Positions 53,201 to 61,636 of a stretch of 64,000 nt of DNA are shown here, in pieces. The stretch is taken from NCBI GenBank assembly GCA_965223435.1, contig CBDCWQ010000022.1, positions 930,001 to 994,000 on the forward strand, in the 5' to 3' direction. Position 1 is the stretch's first letter; each line of letters opens with the position of its first letter. The position numbers and the translations under genes were made by a program. The stretch is from CBDCWQ01 sp965223435 (GTDB lineage: Bacteria; Myxococcota; Kuafuiibacteriia; Kuafuiibacteriales; Kuafuiibacteriaceae). The notes beneath the pieces were generated by a model that did not search any database, was not told the DNA's origin, and worked only from the letters and a program-made list of their open reading frames with translations.

Positions 53201-56200
53201 GAGGTAGGGCGTTCCGAACGCCCGACCGCCGCTCGGCACGGCGTATAAACGCCCGAGCGCGTCCGCGCCCTCGGGCTCACCCGTCGTTTCCTCTAGGGAG
53301 CCATCCGGCATGCCCACCAGGGCGTTGAGCGCCGCTCCGAGCCCAGAATCGGGACTTGATGGCGCGAAAGCGGCCTCCCACTCGGCGGTGCGCTCCGCCG
53401 AAAGGCCGTGGAATGCGGCCAATCGACGTAGGATCTTCTGGGTCAGAACACCGGTGCCCAGCATCGCATGAAGAACGGTAGGGGATAGCTTGCTGGTCCT
53501 GGCGGCTTCGGCGAGGCGTCCGCTCGAAAAAGTGTTGATAAAACGCCGAAGCGTCTGGCGATTGAGCGCCGACGCTTCCGAGAGGCGGGCCTGCGGCATG
53601 GGCGCCAAGTGGCCCCGGTATGTCATCTCAACCGGACGGGTCGAATCGTAGGCCACGCGGAACTCCAGCGCAGCCCGTGAATAGTACGCGGGTGATTCCG
53701 GATGAAAGGCAGCAATGAGGTCTAGGCCGTAACGCTCGTACCGGATGGGACCCGGCGAAACCTGGGCCATCGCCTGTTCGATGCCCAAGCGAAGGCGCTC
53801 ACGAACCTTAAACCTAACCTCAGAAGCGGTGGGCGCGGATTCGAAATCGATTGCGCCCACCGTTTCGAGAACGGCCCAGGTCCCTTGACGAGAAGCCACA
53901 AGGCCCAGGTGACCAAAATCGGCATGGTGCGCAAACGAACTTGGCGCCCACGCGCGAAGACCCACCTCCGTGAGACATGCTCGCCAAGACGCCGCTTGGG
54001 TCTCCGGCTCCGACATCACCGTAAGGGCGCGGATAGATCCCAGACGATCCGGTTCTAGGCCTCGCGCCACAAGCAGCTCAGCAAAAGTCGACTCGATGTA
54101 CGCGCAGGGCAGTCCAGTGTAGTGTTTGAGAAGCCCCTGAAGATTCGCGTCCAGGCGACAGGCCGTTAGGAGTTCCCCGGCGGTACGTTCTACTCGCTCC
54201 ATCGAGCGCCAGTGCTCGAAAGGTCCCTCGATGCCAACGGTCTCCGCTTGATTCCAAAGTTCGCGGATTTGGGCCAGACGCATCAGCAAATGATCAAAAT
54301 GGGCAGCGTCGGGAGAGGAAGCAAAAAGCGCACCCACCGTTTCGACAAAGCTCCGGTCGAGCGCGCGCAAGAGCCGGATGGTTTGGCTGGCCGCATCAAC
54401 GGCAATCGCATCGTCTTGTGGGCTTTCGTGAAGAACACCGAAGCTGTTGTTGGGCCGCTCCGCAATCACCGCGGCCAGTGACGGGCGTGCCTCTCCTTGA
54501 AAGAGACCGTACAGAGTCAGCCGAGCGAGGTCATCCAAACGAGGGTCCAACCCCGAAACCGCGCGTTGGGCGAGAACCCATCCGGCGACGGAGCTGTGCC
54601 ACGACGGGTGGGGTCCGGGTTGGGTCAGTACGTAGGAGGTCGAAAGCGCGAGGGCTCGCTCGGCTTTCGCGGCGTCGCCCGCCGCCGCAGCAAACAAAGC
54701 ATAGAGGGCAGCGACTTCAGCCGGCTCAGCTTCGGGGTCTTCAGGAAAGACCGCGAGCGGCCCTTGGTCGTCCGCGTTCCACAGAAGGGTCAAAAGCCCG
54801 TTCCGGATCTGGCTTGCGCGCACGCCAAAGAGACTCGCTGTTTCGTCGGCTCGGCGACGGTGGGTTTCTTTTTGGGCCTCAGAAAAAGCGAAATAGGCAT
54901 AGACGTTGTCGACCGTGTGATACCGGGGCGTGCCGACGATTCGGCCCTTGTACAGAGCGCTTTTTCCCGAGGCACCGTCGGCGAGAACATCGGGCCTATC
55001 GGCCAACAACAGGCCCTCGTAGAGCGCCTGAGCCCGGTGAGCCACCTCGTCCAAAGATTCCGGGGCGTAGCGAGCAAAACGCGCAAGCGCATAGGCAGCC
55101 AAAAAGCGCGAACCCCGAGAAGCCGATTCTTCAAAGGCCGAAGCGGCAGGAGCTCCCGACGCGTCGGAGCCGTTCCCGAGACCCATCAACCTTAGCGCCC
55201 AGGTTTCAGCCAACGCCCATTCGTCTTGGGCTACGGCCGCGAGAAGGCCTAAGGCCTGGTTCTCAACCACGTTGGATGTCGAGGAAGGATCGTCACGCCC
55301 TTCTTGGGTCGCTTCTTGCAAAGCGTTCACCGCCCACACCTCGAGCGCTCGATCGTTCACGCCGGTGGCGTAGTTGCGAAGGGGTCTGTCTTCTGCGGCC
55401 TCTCCCGTTTCAAGCGCATCGTGGACATCGATGAACCAGATCACCGCAGTGCTGGATGATAAAAGGGTCGATAGATCTTGAATTCTCTGACTGGAGTACG
55501 GAAAACCGTGATCGGCCACAAAGGTCTGTACCCCAGCCCACAACCGGAGCGCTTCGCTTCGAAAAGCCGCCGACTTGGGATGATCGGGATGGGCGACGGC
55601 AAATGCATGAAGACCCAAGATAAGGCCAGTGGTGGCTTCGAGGTGATAGGAGCTTTCTTGGAGGTCACTCGGGTCGATGTACTGATCGCGGAACGCATTT
55701 TGGAAATAGTGGGTCCCGTAGTATGTCTTCCCGCCAAACTTCAGAGGCTTCGCAAATTGAAGCACGGTATATTCTAGACAACGCGCCAGCCGGTCCTCAT
55801 ACACTGGAAACGCTTTTAAGGATTCATAGTCGACCGAAAGAGCCAGCCAGCTGCAGTTGTCAATGGCCACATGATTGTTGGTCACAATGCGATGCTGTCC
55901 ATTCCCTAAGGCGGTCAAGGTTCCGCCCGTGACCATGCGACCGAGGGTGCCCTGCCCCAATTCGTGAGCCAGTCGCGTACGGTGCTCCGGCCGAAGATCC
56001 GGATTTTTTTCCGTATGTTCCAGGTCGCTCTTCCAACCTTGGTCGTCCCAAAGGTGGGTAAAAATACCGATCCGAAGGGCGTCCCGCCATGATTCGAGCG
56101 CGGCTCGATTCGAGAGGCCAAGGACCTCGGCATGGGCGACAGCGTGGTTGAGCACGCTGAGCACGTCCAGGTTGTGTTCGGTCACAATATTGTTTGCCGG

Positions 56201-59200
56201 TACCCGTTCCTTTAAAGCCGCAAATTCACTGGCATCGAACGGCCTGTCTTCGGGCCAACCTTCGATGGGCGGGGGGGCTTCGGGGTCGAAGTCTTCGTAA
56301 CCAATCGCATCAAGGACACTATAATAGCGAAGGCCCTCTTGCTCGGCGCTCAAGAGTCCCGCAGTTGTCCATCCGGCGCTCACAAGCTCCGCGGGTTGAC
56401 CTTCTGCGGTTGGGATCACCCGCCGGTGGGCTTCGAGCCCCCGGAGCGCGGCGGTGTAGCAGTCGAAAACCGCTTCCTGCTCTTCCGCCAAAAGATCCGA
56501 AAACGCATCCGAGACCATAAAAGCGCCGAGACCATGAATGACCCAAGCCGTAGCCCCAGTCACGAGCCGGGCATCGCGCCAGACGTCTTCTCGTGTGTTC
56601 CAAGAAAAATTCCAGCCGTTGATTTTTGACTGCGCACCGCTTCGGTCCCATTCGGCCTGGTCACACACGTACCGCGCGAGACTTCGTGCCCAGCGCGAAT
56701 AGGGGCCACCAAAATGGCGAGCAAATTGCGCCAACGCAATCCCCTGAGTATACGCCCACACCCGGTCGTACCTCGCCAGATGCTGGGCGTCCCGGACAAG
56801 GTCCGCATCTTCGAGCACACGGTTGGTCCCTTCGGCGTCGAGCGTGTATTCGATTTGATAGACGGGGCCTTCCCGGTCTCCCTCCGCGTTAGAAAGAAGC
56901 GTGTTTCGGGCCTCGACCGCACGGTCATAGTTTCCCAGCTTGGGCTCTGAAAGAGCCCCCGACCACGTGGGCGGCTTAGCGTCGGCCGCCGTCCAGAGTG
57001 TGGCCGCACCGTGCGCCAAACGAAGATCGACGTCCTGAAACGCGGGAACCACCGATGCAAGCGCACCCCTGGCCGTACCGTCCGCCAAGTGGACATCGGG
57101 GGTCTTGGACTCAAAGACCTCGGTTGCTGAAGCGCCGAGGGCGACACCATTCGCCAAGGTGGCATTCGAAGCCACCTGCACATGATACTGGTTCTCCGAG
57201 CGGACCCGATAGGCGCTGCTCTGGTAAGTGGTCGATCCGCCAGATCGCTCAACGCCCACGTGAACGATGTGGTTATCGGAAGAGGCCCTGGCCGCAACAA
57301 TGGCGTCACCGCGGCCGTGGCCCTGGTCTTGACGAATCCAAGCGGTGAATACCAAGTTTTCGAACACCGAATGGGTGGGAGCGCCCCAAAGAACGTTGCT
57401 CCGCCGGGTATGACTCAACCCATCGATAGGTTTCGGAGTTTGTGGGATAGAAGGGTCGTTAGCGGTGCTCTGCAAGTAGGCCATCGCCAGAGCCCCCTCG
57501 GCGGTGACCCCCAACTGAGGCATGATGCCCACCTCATTCGGAAGCGCTTCGGGCGCCGTCCACGTGGCCCCGCCGTCGGCTGAACGCGCTATGTAGATGC
57601 GATTGGAGTCAGGTTTGGTGGAATCGAGGGCGGGACCTTTTTCGTAGACGAGGATCATGTCGCCTTCGGGCGTGGTCACCACTTTGGGGTATGAGGGGCC
57701 CAAAGCGACGGGCGCGTCTGCTAGGGTTGCACCGCAGGCGGCGACGGCTGTTTCCTGACTGGTGAAGCTGTCAGCGGTACTCATGCGCCAGTTTTGGAGC
57801 GTGTCTTCTTTCCAGGAACCTTGGTGAAAGCCTTGCTCCACTTCCATGGTTTGAGACCTCAGCGACAACACCCGGTCTTCGATGACTGGCACTTCCTGCA
57901 CGGCCTGTGCCTTTTTGGACCACGCGCCCGCCACCAAAGGCCGTTGAGCGACTTTGATGCGGTCTTCTTCGTGCCACCGGCCCCCATAAAGATAGTAGTA
58001 CCAATTTTTTTCATGACCTTGGCGGTGATCGTAGCTGTAGTAGGCCTTGGGCCCGGTCAAGTGTCCTTGGTACCGTGGGTCCAAGAGCTCTTCGACGTAG
58101 CGCGCTTCGTAATCGCCCGGCGGAGCCTGGACGCACGCGTATTGGTCGGATTTCCAAGCCTGTCGAAAGCCTTTTTGCTTGGCGACGGAGCCCAGCGGTA
58201 AACACCCGGCGGGGGCTCTGAAAATGCCCTCAAGGATGGGCGCCACAAAAGGCCCCTTGTCTCCTCGCCACTGAGGGTTTCGAACCGGATGGTTGTCGAA
58301 CATCCGCGTCTGCCATGCTGCAATGGTGACCTTATCGCCGTCGACGTGGAGGGATGGATTTTCTACGTATGCCTCTTCGACTCGGTACCGGTACGGTCCA
58401 AACTTTTCGCCGGTCCCTGGGTCTTCTTCAAGGGCCATCGTATGGACTTCGTTGACCGGGTTCGGGCAGCCACACGGATCCGCCTCATCGCAGTTCTTTC
58501 GCGCGTAGACGTAATCGTAGTCGGCCAGCTCATCGTTCACGACGCGTTTGGTCTCGTCGAATACGTTCTCGGGGGGGCCGTCCAAATTCTTGAGGTAGTA
58601 GACCTTGTTGGCCTCGTTCCACACGAGGTGGTGGTGCCCCAAACGATCATAGGCGACCGCGATGCTTCGTTTCCAGCCATAGCCGCCGCGGATCTCAATG
58701 GGCGCTTCGAACCGCCCCCCTCCGTCCTTGCTGTTGCGGACGAAGATGCGGCTCGACCCTTCGAAGCCTTCTTCAGGGGCCTCTACCCACACGATGGAGA
58801 CCAAGTTTTCGCTGGCCCCCACCGCCAGGTCGGTGATCCGATCGCCAAGCGCGGCCTTGGCAAGAGCCTGAGGGCCACCAAAGCTCCCGGGTTTTCCAGC
58901 CTTTTCGCTTCTCAGGTAGTGGACCTGATCGCTATCGGATGCCCCAGCGCGGCTCAGATAGGCCACATGGGCGTATGTCTTTCCGTCCTGGCGCGTGATG
59001 GCAGATCTTGGAAGCGCCTTGGCGCCGGGACCTTGGACGACGACGCCGGCCGGTTCGAAGTCACCGGACGCATGGGTTTGACCCACGGCCGGCACCCACA
59101 CGTCGACGGGATGCGATGCCTCCGACTCTAGAGCGTCGCCGACCGAGAATTGAATCGCCGTGGTCACAGAGTAGCGATAGCTCCGGCCAGACTCTACGGT

Positions 59201-60331
59201 CGGATCTCCGTAGTAGGTCGCTGGCTCGTATGGGGTGAGTGCCAAGCCCCCTCGAACCACCTTCGACACCAACGACACCCCCGCGGGAATCGGCGTGCCA
59301 TCTTCAAACAGTTCAGGCGCTCGCCAGCGCAAGAACACCGCGCCGCCCTCTAAGGTCGCAAAGAGCTCGGATGGCGGCCGGGGCCGCTTGCGTTCGGTAA
59401 ACTTCGTTCGGTACTCGACGATGCGCGTTTCTTTGTGGACATGGCCCGCACGGTTGCGAGCCGCCACAACAATGGTGTTTGGCCCGAGTGCCAACTGAGT
59501 CGTCGTGCGAAATCGACCATCTACAGTCGGAATGGGAACCGGGGCGGATGTGGTGCCCGTAGTCACCGTAAGCACCGCAAGGTCAGGATCGGCAACCCAA
59601 CCGCTGATGTCTACGGATTTTTGGTACACGATACCGGCCGCCGGCTGGACCAGCACCAACTGGGGCGCGTCTGGGTCGAAAACCAAGGTGACTGGAGCGG
59701 TGTTCTCCCCGTCGGACCAATCCGTAGCCGTTACGCCAGCCCATGGTTCGCCCGGGAAAAGGCCGGGCGGGAAGGCAGGACCGCTTGGAGCGCTCTCGGC
59801 GGTGGCGGCGCCAGGGACTTGCCTGCGAAGAGCCCAGTAGGCCAACCCCTTCTGAAGGTGGGTGCCGGGTGGGACTTCTACATAGCGCTGCTGGATTGCA
59901 TCCCAGTAGAGCAGGCGCACCATCGTTGGGTCGTCGTAGAGACGGGGTTCGGGCAAGGAAAACACGTGCCAGCCCGGTTCCTCGGGTGGCCACGCCCCGT
60001 CATGGGGCTCAAGGGGTGTTCCCACGAGCGTGAGGTCGCCGGCTGCGCGTGCGTACACCCAGTGTCCACTGCCAGAAGAGAACGTTCCGTCGTCCGGCCA
60101 GATGTCGAGGTCGCCTCCTTCGGCGGCTTTGCTCAGGGGACTCGCAAGCGAAAATGGCAGGGGAAGATAGTTCCAGCCCTGTACGTAGGAGACCGTGAAC
60201 TCCGTAACCCCGTCTATGGGATTGGCGAACGCAAATCGCTCGGACGAGGCAGCAAGTACCAACGCAAGAAAAAGCGTGCCCCATCTCGGTTCCGATCTTG
60301 CGCCTGCTCTCAGGAGTCGTATCTCACTCAT
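50270..60331 (-). CDS. Giant secreted protein (3353 aa)
   Basis: Starts at the ATG at 60331 after AAGGAA with a 5-6 base gap. The signal peptide ends near ASSERFAFA. Regions (approximate residues): N-terminal beta domain, 1-240; Ig-like domain around 250-300 (VYQKSVDISGWVADP); fibronectin-like domain 320-420; beta-propeller with an Asp-box (ARSADGGATWTAPEA near 920); a long helical repeat region 1100-2150 with glycosidase-like motifs (YDRVWAYTQGIALA; SSYHLEATTGLILGL); unknown C-terminal domains to 3353, with few cysteines. The frame is uninterrupted over 10 kb. It may be a surface or secreted carbohydrate-active or adhesive protein. No specific enzyme can be named. Confidence 0.85.
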   Translation of the reverse strand: MSEIRLLRAGARSEPRWGTLFLALVLAASSERFAFANPIDGVTEFTVSYVQGWNYLPLPFSLASPLSKAAEGGDLDIWPDDGTFSSGSGHWVYARAAGDLTLVGTPLEPHDGAWPPEEPGWHVFSLPEPRLYDDPTMVRLLYWDAIQQRYVEVPPGTHLQKGLAYWALRRQVPGAATAESAPSGPAFPPGLFPGEPWAGVTATDWSDGENTAPVTLVFDPDAPQLVLVQPAAGIVYQKSVDISGWVADPDLAVLTVTTGTTSAPVPIPTVDGRFRTTTQLALGPNTIVVAARNRAGHVHKETRIVEYRTKFTERKRPRPPSELFATLEGGAVFLRWRAPELFEDGTPIPAGVSLVSKVVRGGLALTPYEPATYYGDPTVESGRSYRYSVTTAIQFSVGDALESEASHPVDVWVPAVGQTHASGDFEPAGVVVQGPGAKALPRSAITRQDGKTYAHVAYLSRAGASDSDQVHYLRSEKAGKPGSFGGPQALAKAALGDRITDLAVGASENLVSIVWVEAPEEGFEGSSRIFVRNSKDGGGRFEAPIEIRGGYGWKRSIAVAYDRLGHHHLVWNEANKVYYLKNLDGPPENVFDETKRVVNDELADYDYVYARKNCDEADPCGCPNPVNEVHTMALEEDPGTGEKFGPYRYRVEEAYVENPSLHVDGDKVTIAAWQTRMFDNHPVRNPQWRGDKGPFVAPILEGIFRAPAGCLPLGSVAKQKGFRQAWKSDQYACVQAPPGDYEARYVEELLDPRYQGHLTGPKAYYSYDHRQGHEKNWYYYLYGGRWHEEDRIKVAQRPLVAGAWSKKAQAVQEVPVIEDRVLSLRSQTMEVEQGFHQGSWKEDTLQNWRMSTADSFTSQETAVAACGATLADAPVALGPSYPKVVTTPEGDMILVYEKGPALDSTKPDSNRIYIARSADGGATWTAPEALPNEVGIMPQLGVTAEGALAMAYLQSTANDPSIPQTPKPIDGLSHTRRSNVLWGAPTHSVFENLVFTAWIRQDQGHGRGDAIVAARASSDNHIVHVGVERSGGSTTYQSSAYRVRSENQYHVQVASNATLANGVALGASATEVFESKTPDVHLADGTARGALASVVPAFQDVDLRLAHGAATLWTAADAKPPTWSGALSEPKLGNYDRAVEARNTLLSNAEGDREGPVYQIEYTLDAEGTNRVLEDADLVRDAQHLARYDRVWAYTQGIALAQFARHFGGPYSRWARSLARYVCDQAEWDRSGAQSKINGWNFSWNTREDVWRDARLVTGATAWVIHGLGAFMVSDAFSDLLAEEQEAVFDCYTAALRGLEAHRRVIPTAEGQPAELVSAGWTTAGLLSAEQEGLRYYSVLDAIGYEDFDPEAPPPIEGWPEDRPFDASEFAALKERVPANNIVTEHNLDVLSVLNHAVAHAEVLGLSNRAALESWRDALRIGIFTHLWDDQGWKSDLEHTEKNPDLRPEHRTRLAHELGQGTLGRMVTGGTLTALGNGQHRIVTNNHVAIDNCSWLALSVDYESLKAFPVYEDRLARCLEYTVLQFAKPLKFGGKTYYGTHYFQNAFRDQYIDPSDLQESSYHLEATTGLILGLHAFAVAHPDHPKSAAFRSEALRLWAGVQTFVADHGFPYSSQRIQDLSTLLSSSTAVIWFIDVHDALETGEAAEDRPLRNYATGVNDRALEVWAVNALQEATQEGRDDPSSTSNVVENQALGLLAAVAQDEWALAETWALRLMGLGNGSDASGAPAASAFEESASRGSRFLAAYALARFARYAPESLDEVAHRAQALYEGLLLADRPDVLADGASGKSALYKGRIVGTPRYHTVDNVYAYFAFSEAQKETHRRRADETASLFGVRASQIRNGLLTLLWNADDQGPLAVFPEDPEAEPAEVAALYALFAAAAGDAAKAERALALSTSYVLTQPGPHPSWHSSVAGWVLAQRAVSGLDPRLDDLARLTLYGLFQGEARPSLAAVIAERPNNSFGVLHESPQDDAIAVDAASQTIRLLRALDRSFVETVGALFASSPDAAHFDHLLMRLAQIRELWNQAETVGIEGPFEHWRSMERVERTAGELLTACRLDANLQGLLKHYTGLPCAYIESTFAELLVARGLEPDRLGSIRALTVMSEPETQAASWRACLTEVGLRAWAPSSFAHHADFGHLGLVASRQGTWAVLETVGAIDFESAPTASEVRFKVRERLRLGIEQAMAQVSPGPIRYERYGLDLIAAFHPESPAYYSRAALEFRVAYDSTRPVEMTYRGHLAPMPQARLSEASALNRQTLRRFINTFSSGRLAEAARTSKLSPTVLHAMLGTGVLTQKILRRLAAFHGLSAERTAEWEAAFAPSSPDSGLGAALNALVGMPDGSLEETTGEPEGADALGRLYAVPSGGRAFGTPYLLGAAYTVQGSLSQLGQVFSQLAGPLFGSALGGGALAPTSPILAAPLGPVESYLLETPPIDDPRFEKVGTRSWSEVLEASGQGEQLNVWLYNQYPAFAAFDGLVFGLVLHRSVQSPGGLMVDIYRAPGGTHPNRHPSAEDLPEVRSEDFGPGQKFVSNFQFQLEYMRLLWADFGCNEYTLEKNPRDSTKLVLKLKPCTDRTFLVRPVKGYTPGLVKDPWTDVVALEVLPSSVMWSEDTLYDGPFIQSVRKRYRLGYGGAAVRGGEWKEESESYVFLVPHSRPSASNGNQYAFQVQAALNPLGLKPRGSLSKNYKDLFPRYTIMPLEMELEKFGFWTEDGQFDDRSFQMQMSQLYGPGIYVVSWVRKHTLGVFRYGHAGEDDMSEILGGNPLLYRLPHQPSVDIQLHQQTFTFDLQTLLSDLGPAGGPHFAMQAPVVSAAAEWFNQQEPGSEPGLHQSFRVLGLSTAPNAGSETFWSYRGTTRGGDLFHLGSLDAEKILRDARIQQHVIHESTGRVPGEPFARGQGYGVVLEEGDGGVFSDGNRRVPVYAFVLENHPLGPLVLDIADEFAADDQAAAVDIMTGALFALEQKTGAEKEEAQFALERALSNFEFQISSLAPSLGLSGHVEKPVATAVNGAASPSLGASDPFQDVIVLDMTEERESPGLPGFLQSGDGTLLVVASNQALEAHQGPARPGQAFAEAPEIKEISWGSDRSAQFVLDFEMSDEDQDVFIESGVIECSYDKDKLGDLPYQRNEGIIRFEVRPTHDGTPDIDWTQHPNVDEKVRRALQNMVRWHLSAPFFSKVRPSEEAEDKDLTCKLWLRKADAVLRASPALAPPELYSPPASFPLRPWREWTPTIEATPEGTPAILIPIADTEADTSVLESLPRVVKVKQYLLTMFDCGPTGNERTYVGQSTVKLGSFIRRKRMQLTHSAYGPLKWNHHYCIDVYAMVTGGGPAKNWLIRVPEREVVIPESPAE

Positions 60332-60526
60332 GTGATTCCTTCCAAGCCCCGTGCCGTCCTACACGTCCGCGTTCGTTGTCGAAACGAATACAGACCGGGA
60401 ACCATCATCCTCCTTCGGTCCAAGACCCATAGGGTGGTCGCTTTCGGCTCGGGGGGTCACACCATGCCCGGAGTACCCCCTAGGGTGTCAACGGGTTTGT
60501 AGGCCAAGGCTTGGTCACCCACAGAA

Positions 60527-60555
60527 ATTATAGGCGGGAGAACCCTCGTCAATAA
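60527..60555 (-). promoter_or_regulatory. Sigma-70-type promoter for the giant gene
   Basis: On the minus strand the -10 is TATAAT (60532-60527), a perfect consensus. A -35-like TTATTG lies at 60555-60550 with a 17-base spacer. Transcription would begin near 60520, leaving an unusually long leader before the ATG at 60331. Confidence 0.6.
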
Positions 60556-60560
60556 GACTT

Positions 60561-60581
60561 GACCTGCCTCAGACGCAGGTC
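60561..60581. terminator. Palindrome upstream of the giant-gene promoter, downstream of argF
   Basis: GACCTGC and GCAGGTC make a 7-bp stem with a 7-base loop. On the minus strand it follows argF by about 80 bp, so it could end the arg transcript (the T-run is weak). It sits six bases upstream of the giant gene's -35, so it could also be an operator. Confidence 0.35.
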
Positions 60582-60662
60582 CACACCCTAGGATTCACAA
60601 CGTCCTTGTTTTAACCGTAGGCGTCTCACGCGCGCAGCAGCTAAAATGGTGTTGCACCGGTC

Positions 60663-61583
60663 TTAGGACTGCAACTTGAGGAGCGTTCGGAACAAGGCTT
60701 TTTGCACATGGAGGCGATTCTCTGCTTGATCCCAAATAGCGGAGGCTGGGCTGTACATGATGTCTGCGTCAATCTCTTCTCCGCGTACCGCCGGAAGGCA
60801 ATGCATGACGATGGCGCCATCCGCCGCCTGCTTGAGCGCCGCCTCGTCCACGCGATACCCACGAAACAGCGCTCGACGACCTTCGGCCTCTGCTTCCTGG
60901 CCCATCGAAATCCAGGTATCGGTATACACGACGTCCGCACCAACAAGAGCCCGCTTCACATCGGTTTCTTCCTCGAATGTTCCGGGAAGTCTTCGAGCTT
61001 CGTGCAATACGGATGCCGCGCATCCGTAACCCTTGGGCGCAGAGACCACGACACGCGCACCAAAGGCCGCAGCCAAGAGACCGGTGGAAGCCGCCACGTT
61101 GTTGCCCTCGCCGACAAACACGATCTTCTGTCCGTCGATGTGCCCCTTTCGCTCGATAATGGTCATCACATCGGCCAGTGCCTGACAGGGATGACGCTCA
61201 TCGGAGAGGGCATTGACCACCGGAATTTTGGCAAACTGTGCCATCGTCTCCAGTTGCCTCTGGTCGAAAACACGTGCGACCAAAAAGTGGACGTAACGAC
61301 CGAGCACTGAAGCAAAATCGGCCACATCTTCACCACGCCCGACTTTGGTGTTCTCGGCGCCAAGCTCCACGACTTGGCCTCCGAGTTCGCGAACGGCGAC
61401 GCTAAAAGATACGCGGGTGCGAACCGACGGTTTTTCAAAGTAGAGCGCAACATGTTTGCCCGACAGGTCGACGGCATGGATCCCTCGTTTGCGGTCCTTC
61501 TTGAATCTTCCGGCTTGCTCAATCAAGCGTTCCGTCTCTTCGACGGAGAGGTCAAACTCTGTAAGATAGTTGCGGCCCACCAT
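60663..61583 (-). CDS. argF: Ornithine carbamoyltransferase
   Basis: 306 aa from the ATG at 61583, which has AAGGAAAA 7 bases upstream. It catalyses ornithine + carbamoyl phosphate to citrulline. The carbamoyl-phosphate motif reads FEKPSVRTRVSF (SVRTR where S-T-R-T-R is usual). HPCQALADVM is the HPCQ motif, and the ornithine-binding DTWISMGQE and MHCLPAVRGEEI (HCLP) are intact. The open frame continues upstream to 61622 without a better start. It is the last gene of the operon, 53 bp after argJB. Confidence 0.95.
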   Translation of the reverse strand: MVGRNYLTEFDLSVEETERLIEQAGRFKKDRKRGIHAVDLSGKHVALYFEKPSVRTRVSFSVAVRELGGQVVELGAENTKVGRGEDVADFASVLGRYVHFLVARVFDQRQLETMAQFAKIPVVNALSDERHPCQALADVMTIIERKGHIDGQKIVFVGEGNNVAASTGLLAAAFGARVVVSAPKGYGCAASVLHEARRLPGTFEEETDVKRALVGADVVYTDTWISMGQEAEAEGRRALFRGYRVDEAALKQAADGAIVMHCLPAVRGEEIDADIMYSPASAIWDQAENRLHVQKALFRTLLKLQS

Positions 61584-61636
61584 ACTTATTTTCCTTTTTT
61601 GCCTAGAGCACATCTGGCCCAACGGATACCTTGCAC

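Larger units (their letters stand above)
60332..60662. other. Intergenic region between argF and the giant gene
   Basis: About 330 bases. It carries a near-consensus minus-strand promoter, an adjacent 7-bp palindrome and a ~190-base leader in front of the giant gene. The leader has no riboswitch I can recognise. No gene is supported. Confidence 0.6.

Noticed and set aside
60332..60520. Known riboswitch (for example c-di-GMP type) in the giant-gene leader
   Set aside because: No characteristic core motif matched on reading.
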